This document shows, one piece after another, positions 1 to 4,590 of a stretch of 7,401 bases of DNA (its first letter is position 1; the number at the start of each line of letters is the position of its first letter). Under the pieces are notes generated by a model. It saw only the letters and a program-made list of their open reading frames with translations. It did no database searches and was not told the DNA's origin. The stretch covers positions 1-7,401 of the forward strand of contig JASHTU010000193.1 in assembly GCA_030040395.1 (NCBI GenBank). The letters are read 5' to 3'. The DNA comes from Acidobacteriaceae bacterium. GTDB lineage: Bacteria; Acidobacteriota; Terriglobia; Terriglobales; Acidobacteriaceae. The translations under genes were made by a program, and so were the position numbers.

Positions 1-56
1 TGTTCCCTGCTCTCTAGTTCCTTCTTTGTTCCGACTGTGCCGGCCCCAGGAGGAGC

Positions 57-860
57 TTACGGACGCGATTGCCCCGGAAACCGTTCATTGACCGTGTAGC
101 CCGCCGGCGCCTGGAAAAGCCCGGCGTCGGGTTCGGCGCGATTGATATTCGTCAGCTCCATGGTCGTCGTGCCGAAGCGGGGATCGGTGTCGGTGCGCAG
201 CACCGGAACCTTCAGATCCGATGAGACCCACGTCTCATGCGTGATCGTAATCGGCTGATCGTTGCCTTCCCGGCTCGCCGGAATCACGATCGTGGTGCGT
301 GTTCCATCGGCCACAACGCCATCAATGGTTTTCGAGCCCAGCGATTCCACTGTCGGCTTGAATTGGGCGTTTCCGTGCATCCGCATGGGTGCGCCGGCAT
401 CGGAGGTGCGCCATGCCCCGCCCATCCGCCGGCCTCCGGACTGGCTGGGGTCGGGCAGGTGCATCAGGTTCGCCTGCTTGTTGCTGGAAGACCAATTGAT
501 CGACAGCCGGTTCACCGGGTCGAAGACGCGGTAAAGAGTGCGCGGCGCGCCTGCGGCGCCTTGCGTGCCCTCCATCTGCGTCGCGGTGTAGGTTCTACCG
601 TTTGAGTCGCGAGCCTCCTGGGTCACGCTCTGGTGCGTGATGGTTGTGCCGTCAGCAAGCTTCTGCACGCGCGTGATGGTTCGGACTGCGGTATACGGCG
701 CGCCCGTCACCGGTGACGCCATTCGGAAACCCTCGAACCCGCCGCCGGCTCTAAATCCCCTTCCCATGGCGGGCCCACCGCCTTGCGCCCAGAGCGCAGG
801 CGTCCACGCCAGGATCAGAACCAGGCTCCCTACACCAAACACACTTTTTCCAATCTTCAT
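57..860 (-). CDS. Exported hypothetical protein, beta-rich
   Basis: A 267-residue protein of unknown function, probably exported. It starts MKIGKSVFGVG and has a classic Sec signal peptide: Lys at 2 and 5, a hydrophobic core at about 7-22 and a likely cut after ALWA (about residue 25). A Gly/Arg-rich linker follows, then alternating polar/hydrophobic stretches rich in Thr (TAVRTITRVQKLADGTTITH, DSNGRTYTATQ) that look like beta strands. The C-terminal part carries SLGSKTIDGVVADGT, TETW-like THETWVSSDLKVPVL and FQAPAGYTV, a layout I associate with hypothetical proteins of Acidobacteria; no catalytic motif is evident. The start at 860 is preferred over an in-frame ATG at 932 because it puts the signal peptide at the N-terminus and has GGGAGGG at 868-874, seven bases upstream. 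It is divergent from the membrane-protein gene at 1016. The stop is TAA at 57-59. The gene is surely real; the function is unknown. Confidence 0.85.
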   Translation of the reverse strand: MKIGKSVFGVGSLVLILAWTPALWAQGGGPAMGRGFRAGGGFEGFRMASPVTGAPYTAVRTITRVQKLADGTTITHQSVTQEARDSNGRTYTATQMEGTQGAAGAPRTLYRVFDPVNRLSINWSSSNKQANLMHLPDPSQSGGRRMGGAWRTSDAGAPMRMHGNAQFKPTVESLGSKTIDGVVADGTRTTIVIPASREGNDQPITITHETWVSSDLKVPVLRTDTDPRFGTTTMELTNINRAEPDAGLFQAPAGYTVNERFPGQSRP

Positions 861-867
861 TGAAACG

Positions 868-874
868 CCCTCCC
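868..874 (-). promoter_or_regulatory. Ribosome binding site of the exported hypothetical protein
   Basis: On the minus strand GGGAGGG lies seven bases before the ATG at 860. It decides for this start over the in-frame ATG at 932. Confidence 0.7.
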
Positions 875-961
875 GTGGTTGGATGGACGCAAAGCTGCGC
901 CTTCGGAATACACCGGCAGCGGAAATTTCCACAAAATTCCGATTTACCTCAAGAATTTACG

Positions 962-991
962 TTGCGCACCCCTTTTCCCCTTGCGTATACT
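962..991 (+). promoter_or_regulatory. Candidate sigma-70 type promoter
   Basis: TTGCGC at 962-967 and TATACT at 986-991 are separated by 18 bases. The -10 box matches TATAAT at five of six positions and the -35 starts with TTG. Transcription would start near 998 and give a short leader holding AAGGAGG at 1005-1011 just before the ATG at 1016. Confidence 0.5.
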
Positions 992-1015
992 CCCGCCGTC
1001 CCCCAAGGAGGATTC

Positions 1016-1495
1016 ATGGGAAAGATCAACATAGGCCGCGTAGTCCTCGGTGGCGTCGTTGCGGGCATCGTGCTCGACATTCTGGGATTTCTGGTGGATG
1101 GCGTGTGGCTGGCGCCGCGTTGGGCTGCTGAGATGAAAAATCTCGGCCATTCCGGCTTCTCCACCGGCCAGATGGTCTGGTTCAATCTTTTTGGAATCGC
1201 GCTCGGGATACTCGCGGTGTGGGTTTACGCCGCCATCCGGCCGCGCTTGGGCGCCGGGGTAAAGACGGCAACTTGCGCCGGAGTCGTCATGTGGATCGCC
1301 AGCGCGCTTCTGCCCAACCTCAGCATGATGTGGGCTATGAGCCTGTTTTCGCGCCACCTTACGCTCTACACCACGCTCGGAGCTCTGGTTGAAATGGTCG
1401 TCGGCACAATCGCGGGCGCCGCGCTTTATCAAGAGCCGCAAATGGCCCCCGCTCCGGCTGCCACGGGAAAAGTCGGACAGGCGGCGCAAGTCTAG
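1016..1495 (+). CDS. Small multi-pass membrane protein
   Basis: A 159-residue integral membrane protein with about four hydrophobic segments: near residues 8-27 (VVLGGVVAGIVLDILGFLVD), 55-72 (FNLFGIALGILAVWVYAA), 84-102 (ATCAGVVMWIASALL) and 120-140 (TTLGALVEMVVGTIAGAAL). A polar loop with WLAPRW lies between the first two. The C-terminus is a short Ala/Pro-rich tail. The start is set by AAGGAGG at 1005-1011, four bases before the ATG; an in-frame ATG at 860 would add 52 residues, run through the promoter and cover the neighbouring start codon, so it is rejected. The layout resembles small bacterial membrane proteins of the DUF1761 type, but this assignment is weak. No enzyme or transport motif is visible. 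It is divergent from the exported protein at 57-860 and appears to be a single-gene unit. Confidence 0.85.
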   Translation: MGKINIGRVVLGGVVAGIVLDILGFLVDGVWLAPRWAAEMKNLGHSGFSTGQMVWFNLFGIALGILAVWVYAAIRPRLGAGVKTATCAGVVMWIASALLPNLSMMWAMSLFSRHLTLYTTLGALVEMVVGTIAGAALYQEPQMAPAPAATGKVGQAAQV

Positions 1496-1735
1496 GCCGC
1501 AACGTTGTCCACGACTATTCCCGCAAGGCGGCGGCCGGATGCCGCAGGTCCGCGTCCGGTCCCGTTAGAGGAAAATTCTGTCTCTTGCGCAGCGATGCGT
1601 GCGGGAACCCAGTCTCTGCGGCGCAGCGCGGTTCTCGCCGAATTTGGAGCCCGTTCATAAAAAAATGACCACATCCCGGAGTGAAAATGAATGTGGAGGG
1701 CTGTAAACTCGCGCCGGGCATGAGCGTCTACCAGA
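1496..1735. other. Intergenic region and leader upstream of the sigma factor gene
   Basis: This 240-bp gap has no convincing terminator for the membrane-protein gene. GGAACC at 1604-1609 resembles the -35 box of ECF-type promoters, but no convincing -10 element (CGTC or TCTGA type) lies 16-17 bases downstream. GAACC (1605-1609) and GGTTC (1630-1634) form an inverted repeat around the small dyad CTGCGGCGCAG (1616-1626). A possible short leader ORF begins at 1687. Autoregulation by the sigma factor is plausible for this type of gene but not shown by the sequence. Confidence 0.3.
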
Positions 1736-1776
1736 GTGATGGCGGCCGGGACAGCGATCGATCCGATGGGCGTTGA
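1687..1776 (+). CDS. Possible 29-residue leader ORF overlapping the sigma factor start
   Basis: An ATG at 1687 has GGAG at 1678-1681, five bases upstream, a better ribosome binding site than any in front of the sigma factor start. It opens a frame beginning MNVEGCKLAPGM and ending at TGA 1774-1776, inside the sigma gene by about 40 bases and in a different frame. It may be a translated leader whose ending ribosomes reload on the sigma factor starts at 1736/1739 or 1766, or it may be chance. The peptide (hydrophilic, Asp/Arg/Ser-rich end) matches nothing I recognise. Confidence 0.3.
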   Translation: MNVEGCKLAPGMSVYQSDGGRDSDRSDGR

Positions 1777-2314
1777 AGCGGCGGAAGAATCTGCTGCGCA
1801 AGAGTTTGCGCGTGTGGTGGAAACTCACCGTCCGCAGATTTTCCGCTTCCTCCTGGCCTCCACGCGCGACCTCGATCTGGCTGAGACGCTCACCCAGGAA
1901 TGCTTTCTCAAGGCCCATCGGAACTGGGCGCGTTTTCGCGGCGAATCAACCGCCATGACCTGGCTGATGCGCATCGCCATCAACCTTGAAAAGGACCACT
2001 GGCGCAACCGCCGCATGCAGTTTTGGCGGCAGACGCGCAACAACGCCGTGGACCTGGACGAAGCCGCCGAATGGCTGCCCAGCGGCGAACGCACCGCGGA
2101 ACAGCAGTTGTTGGCGCGGGAGCGGGTGGCCAAGGTGTGGAAGGCCGTCGCCGGCCTGAGCGAGCGGCAGCGCACCGTGTTTTTGCTGCGCTACGTCGAG
2201 GAGCAGGAGTTAGGCGAGATCGCGCGCGCCACCGGCTTAAGCGAAGGCACGGTCAAGGCGCACCTTTCGCGGGCGCTCGTAAAAGTGCGGGGGGAACTGG
2301 GAGGCAAACCATGA
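1736..2314 (+). CDS. ECF-type RNA polymerase sigma factor
   Basis: A 192-residue group IV (extracytoplasmic function) sigma factor that directs RNA polymerase to a small regulon. Region 2 spans about residues 24-95: FARVVETHRPQIFRFLL, then DLAETLTQECFLKAHRNW (core binding) and TWLMRIAINLEKDHWRNRR (-10 recognition). After a charged linker (about 96-128), region 4 spans 131-187, with LSERQRTVFLLRYVEEQE and the helix-turn-helix LGEIARATGLSEGTVKAHLS for -35 recognition. No extra C-terminal domain is present. The start is uncertain: GTG 1736, ATG 1739 or ATG 1766 are possible, none with a good ribosome binding site, and an in-frame TGA at 1721 blocks anything longer. Its stop overlaps the next ATG (ATGA, 2311-2314), so the membrane protein downstream is probably its regulator by translational coupling. 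Confidence 0.93.
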   Translation: MMAAGTAIDPMGVEAAEESAAQEFARVVETHRPQIFRFLLASTRDLDLAETLTQECFLKAHRNWARFRGESTAMTWLMRIAINLEKDHWRNRRMQFWRQTRNNAVDLDEAAEWLPSGERTAEQQLLARERVAKVWKAVAGLSERQRTVFLLRYVEEQELGEIARATGLSEGTVKAHLSRALVKVRGELGGKP

Positions 2315-2724
2315 ATTCTTTGAAGAAGGATTTGAGAGGCGAGGTGGAAGACCAGGACTTGGACCAGGCGCTCGAGAACTTTCGCCTGAGCGTTTATGCC
2401 TGGAGCGAGGCGGCGTATAGCCGACCGCGCACAGCTTCGGTGGCGAGGCGGCGCAGGAGTTGGCGGCCCGCCGCTGCCTGGGCGCTGGGCTGCGTGTTGG
2501 CGGCGGGCAGTCTGGCCGGAGGCCTTTATGACCGCCATCATCGCCGCGAGCTGGCCAGGATCGCGGCCGTCCAGGCGGCCCGGCAGCGACAGTTGGCGGC
2601 TGCCCAGCACGCCCGCATGGAGGATGCGAATTTGATGGCCACGGTGGATCAGGACGTGTCGCAGGAAGTCCCAGACGCCATGGCGCCGCTGGCCCAATTG
2701 ATGGACGAGGACAACAATCGGTAA
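2311..2724 (+). CDS. Single-pass membrane protein, putative anti-sigma factor
   Basis: A 137-residue protein with an acidic N-terminal part (1-37, including DLRGEVEDQDLDQALENF), an Arg-rich stretch (45-52, ARRRRSWR), one membrane segment at about 54-73 (AAAWALGCVLAAGSLAGGLY) and a charged, Ala/Arg/Gln-rich helical C-terminal part (77-105) ending acidic. The start overlaps the sigma stop by four bases and has GGGAGG at 2299-2304, six bases upstream. The frame stays open upstream to 2023 but that part lies within the sigma gene and is rejected. Gene order, coupling and membrane topology suggest an anti-sigma factor that holds the sigma factor at the inner membrane. The cytoplasmic part lacks the zinc-finger HxxxCxxC of common anti-sigma factors: its only Cys is in the membrane segment. 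The role is therefore inferred from context only. Confidence 0.85.
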   Translation: MNSLKKDLRGEVEDQDLDQALENFRLSVYAWSEAAYSRPRTASVARRRRSWRPAAAWALGCVLAAGSLAGGLYDRHHRRELARIAAVQAARQRQLAAAQHARMEDANLMATVDQDVSQEVPDAMAPLAQLMDEDNNR

Positions 2725-2763
2725 GGACCGGGAACGAAAAGACGAACAATACAAAGTAGGAAC

Positions 2764-2770
2764 GAGGGAG
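2764..2770 (+). promoter_or_regulatory. Ribosome binding site of the Spy-like gene
   Basis: GAGGGAG ends seven bases before the ATG at 2778 and fixes that start. The 53-bp gap after the putative anti-sigma gene shows no clear promoter or terminator, so transcription probably continues from the sigma gene. Confidence 0.6.
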
Positions 2771-2777
2771 ATTTTCC

Positions 2778-3392
2778 ATGAAAGTTACCATTGCACGACA
2801 TGCAGTATTGGCGTTGGCGGGAGTCTTGCTGGGCGGCGCCTTTGCCCCAGCGCAGGGGCCGGGCCCCATGGGCGTGGGGCCCGGTTTCGCGGAGCATCGC
2901 CCTCCCTTCGAGCGGGCCTTCGGCCCTGAGGGCAGAATGAGCCGTTGGTGGAACAATCCCCGGATCGCGGCGCAACTGAAACTTACCTCGGATCAGCAGA
3001 AGGCGATGGACACCATTCTCTACGATCATCGCGAAAAGCTCATCGACCTGCAGGCAAACCTGGAGCGGGCGGAGCTGGCCATGCAGCCGCTGATGAGCGC
3101 CGAGCAGCCGAACGAGGCGTCAATCGACGCCCAGATCGACAAGGTGGTCGCGGCGCGGGCCGACCTCGAAAAAGCCAACGCGCGCTTCCTCCTGGCCATC
3201 CGCATGAAGTTGACCCCGGATCAGTGGAAGCAGGTGCAGAGCTTCCGCGCCGAGCACATGGAGGGCCGGATGGAAAGGCGTCCGGGCGAGCACCGAGAGA
3301 GGCGGGGTCCGGGCGCGCAGCCGGGCAGTCCTCCGCCGCCGCAGCCTCCGCCGGACAACCCCCAGGCCCCCGCGCCCGGCGCGGACCAATAA
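2778..3392 (+). CDS. Spy/CpxP/ZraP-like periplasmic LTxxQ protein
   Basis: A 204-residue exported protein of the LTxxQ superfamily, whose members (Spy, CpxP, ZraP, CnrX) act in the periplasm as chaperones or stress and metal sensors. A signal peptide covers about residues 1-26 (hydrophobic core 9-22, cut near APAQ). A Gly/Pro/Phe-rich stretch follows (27-60). The helical core has the two diagnostic motifs LTSDQ (69-73) and LTPDQ (145-149), separated by long amphipathic helices (78-105 and 113-142). The tail (165-204) is Arg-rich, then Pro-rich (PPPPQPPPDN), which is unlike Spy or CpxP and predicts a disordered end. His at 40, 84, 160 and 172 could bind metal, but no clear site is seen. Placement after an ECF sigma and membrane partner parallels the cnr metal-resistance unit, where CnrX is a related sensor, and suggests envelope-stress or metal sensing. 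Specific ligand unknown. Confidence 0.85.
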   Translation: MKVTIARHAVLALAGVLLGGAFAPAQGPGPMGVGPGFAEHRPPFERAFGPEGRMSRWWNNPRIAAQLKLTSDQQKAMDTILYDHREKLIDLQANLERAELAMQPLMSAEQPNEASIDAQIDKVVAARADLEKANARFLLAIRMKLTPDQWKQVQSFRAEHMEGRMERRPGEHRERRGPGAQPGSPPPPQPPPDNPQAPAPGADQ

Positions 3393-3502
3393 CGGAAGTC
3401 CTGCAGCAACCCCGGGAGCGGCCAGGGGGCTGAACGCAACCTTGGACGCATGGAGCGTGAGTTTACAGGCAGAGAGCAAATGAGGTCGTAGTCAAGACCA
3501 TT

Positions 3503-3539
3503 GGCGGCAGGGGGTCATGCCCAGTGCCGCCGTTCTTTT
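3503..3539 (+). terminator. Rho-independent terminator of the sigma factor unit
   Basis: GGCGGCA (3503-3509) pairs perfectly with TGCCGCC (3525-3531), with a possible inner GGG/CCC pair in the 15-base loop, followed by GTTCTTTT (3532-3539). The T-rich tail is only on the plus side, so it ends the operon at 1736-3392; on the minus strand the hairpin lacks a T tract. The 110 bases between the Spy-like stop and the hairpin show no gene. Confidence 0.7.
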
Positions 3540-3559
3540 GTTCCTTGCGACCACCGGTC

Positions 3560-4075
3560 TCAAGAACACGCGTTGACCATCTCTCGCGAATCCTGGACCA
3601 GTGAAAGCACATAGAACGCGGCGGCCCACGCAGCCACCACCGTGCCCGCCAATTCGATGCCGGCTAGCACATCCAGCATGACCTTGGTGATGGCGAGCGC
3701 GCAATCGTTCATCACAATGTGATTGGCCTTGGCGATCCCGGTGACGATATCGAAGAAGCCGGCGATCTCGCCTCCGGCTCCGCGGGCGGCTCCCCTGCCC
3801 GCCGCTTTCAAGTAGCCCAGCTGCACCGTGTCCGAGGCGGCCATGGTAGTCGACCTGTACCATTGCTTGAGCCCCGGATAGGCCTCCTTCGCGGAGCTGG
3901 CGGCCACGCTCAAGGCCCCCTGAAGAGCGGTGTTTCCGGCCACTTCGGTATAGATTTGAACGGCAAACCAGGAGTAGCGATTCGCGGTGTCCTCGTCCAG
4001 CCGTACGCCAATGAGGGCATCGTGCACGCTCAGATAGATCTTCACCTCGGGACCGACCAACGCAGATTTCTTCAT
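3560..4075 (-). CDS. Hypothetical protein with hydrophobic C-terminal half
   Basis: A 171-residue protein I do not recognise. The start MKKSALVGPEVKIY has AAGGAGG on the minus strand (plus 4080-4086), four bases before the ATG at 4075, which supports the call. Residues 1-45 are mixed and soluble-looking (DALIGVRLDEDTANRYSWF). The middle is Ala/Gly-rich with a low-complexity AAGRGAARGAGGE stretch (91-103). From 103 on it is hydrophobic, with the strongest stretch at 134-161 (LDVLAGIELAGTVVAAWAAAF), probably one or two membrane segments or a pore-like amphipathic helix. Two Cys are at 125 and 170. There is no signal peptide. It is convergent with the sigma operon and lies more than 500 bp upstream of, and divergent from, the flagellin gene. 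Its opposite strand also carries an open frame, but the ribosome binding site favours this strand. Function unknown. Confidence 0.65.
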   Translation of the reverse strand: MKKSALVGPEVKIYLSVHDALIGVRLDEDTANRYSWFAVQIYTEVAGNTALQGALSVAASSAKEAYPGLKQWYRSTTMAASDTVQLGYLKAAGRGAARGAGGEIAGFFDIVTGIAKANHIVMNDCALAITKVMLDVLAGIELAGTVVAAWAAAFYVLSLVQDSREMVNACS

Positions 4076-4323
4076 AGCGCCTCCTTGCGGCGAAATTCAA
4101 TTCTGTAGTCCTTTTTTGGGGGCGAAACCTGGGGGTAATTGGCAGGATAGCATTGCCGCGCACGATTGAGGTAGTGATTTCTTTCGCTCTTTCGCGCGGT
4201 CGTGAGCCCTTCAAGCGGCCGAACCGGGAAGCGCCTATCGGGAGGGTTGCGGAGACCGGACCGCGGGTCGCGCGAGCCGCGCCGGGACCGGCTCGGCGGG
4301 GCTGCGGACGGCAAGCCTGACTC

Positions 4324-4426
4324 AAAGCGGGACAAACCGGCGCCGCGCTTCGGGACAGCCAGTGGCGCGCTTCGGGACACCAAGTGAACCGAAGCGCGAC
4401 AACCTGATTCGGGGCGCGACAAGGGC
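4324..4426. repeat. GACA-box array, five boxes at about 22-bp spacing
   Basis: Five boxes of G(G/C)GACA lie at 4329-4334, 4352-4357, 4374-4379, 4396-4401 and 4416-4421, i.e. spaced 23, 22, 22 and 20 bases, close to two helical turns. The second and third are part of an exact 14-base direct repeat, CGCGCTTCGGGACA (4344-4357 and 4366-4379). The array ends about 35 bases upstream of the flagellin promoter. The sequence does not show whether it binds a protein. Confidence 0.6.
4366..4398. repeat. Perfect 10-bp inverted repeat
   Basis: CGCGCTTCGG (4366-4375) is the exact reverse complement of CCGAAGCGCG (4389-4398), with a 13-base loop. The same right arm can pair equally with the upstream copy CGCGCTTCGG at 4344-4353, so two exclusive hairpins are possible. 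No T tract follows on either strand, so it is not a standard terminator. Confidence 0.7.
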
Positions 4427-4454
4427 CGCCGGCGAAGGTCCGAAAAATTATGAC

Positions 4455-4481
4455 TAAAGTTATTTCCACCCCCTCCGATGA
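4455..4481 (+). promoter_or_regulatory. Sigma-28 (FliA) type promoter of the flagellin gene
   Basis: TAAA at 4455-4458 is followed after exactly 15 bases by TCCGATGA at 4474-4481, against the flagellar consensus TAAA-N15-GCCGATAA (all four -35 bases and six of eight -10 bases match; the -35 continues as TAAAGTTA, against TAAAGTTT often seen). Transcription would start near 4488, giving a leader of about 100 bases before the flagellin ATG. Position directly ahead of a flagellin gene makes chance unlikely. Confidence 0.8.
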
Positions 4482-4575
4482 ATGGGGTGGATGCAAAAAC
4501 GCCCATCCGGAACAAGCGACGCCGGGCGGACAGGCAGACGCACCGGCTGTTGGGCTCGCATCAAGCCATCCAAAG

Positions 4576-4581
4576 AAGGAG
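4576..4581 (+). promoter_or_regulatory. Flagellin ribosome binding site
   Basis: AAGGAG lies nine bases before the ATG at 4591 and fixes the start where the conserved flagellin N-terminus begins. An in-frame ATG at 4450 lies upstream of the promoter and cannot be in the transcript from it. Confidence 0.8.
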
Positions 4582-4590
4582 TTGAATCCC

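Larger units (their letters stand above)
861..1015. promoter_or_regulatory. Divergent intergenic promoter region with palindrome
   Basis: This 155-bp gap drives two divergent genes and is clearly more AT-rich than the flanking genes around 921-960. It holds the perfect palindrome GGAAATTTCC at 921-930. A weak minus-strand promoter candidate is TTGTGG (plus 929-934) with an 18-base spacer to TATTCC (plus 905-910); the palindrome would then sit at the -35 element and the adjoining spacer. The plus-strand promoter is listed separately. Regulatory use of the palindrome is inferred only from its position. Confidence 0.4.
4087..4454. other. Gene-free stretch upstream of the flagellin promoter
   Basis: From the ribosome binding site of the minus-strand gene to the flagellin promoter no credible gene is visible: the open frames on either strand are Arg/Pro/Ser-rich, lack ribosome binding sites and look like noise of high GC content. 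The part nearest 4087 is less GC-rich and includes a T6 run at 4111-4116; no good promoter for the minus gene was recognised. The part from 4324 on carries the repeat array described separately. Confidence 0.6.

Noticed and set aside
1526..1570. GCGGC/GCCGC and CCGGA/TCCGG dyads after the membrane-protein gene
   Set aside because: Short arms in very GC-rich DNA with no T tract; not distinguishable from chance.
2023..2310. Upstream extension of the membrane-protein frame inside the sigma gene
   Set aside because: It is an open frame caused by high GC in the sigma coding sequence; the ATGA overlap and GGGAGG fix the start at 2311.
3503..3531. Terminator hairpin serving the minus-strand gene at 3560-4075
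   Set aside because: The hairpin has no T tract on the minus side, so only the plus-strand operon is clearly terminated.
4140..4156. TGGCAG...TTGC as a sigma-54 promoter
   Set aside because: The GG to GC distance is two bases too long for sigma-54, and no suitable gene follows.
4324..4426. CRISPR array
   Set aside because: The period is only about 22 bases, units are imperfect, and there are no distinct spacers or cas genes.
4072..4515. Long open frames on both strands in the gap before flagellin
   Set aside because: Arg/Pro/Ser-rich products, no ribosome binding site, overlap with promoter and repeats; typical of GC-rich non-coding DNA.
4450..4590. In-frame 47-residue N-terminal extension of the flagellin
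   Set aside because: Its ATG lies upstream of the sigma-28 promoter, the extension has no flagellin similarity, and AAGGAG plus the conserved N-terminus point to ATG 4591.
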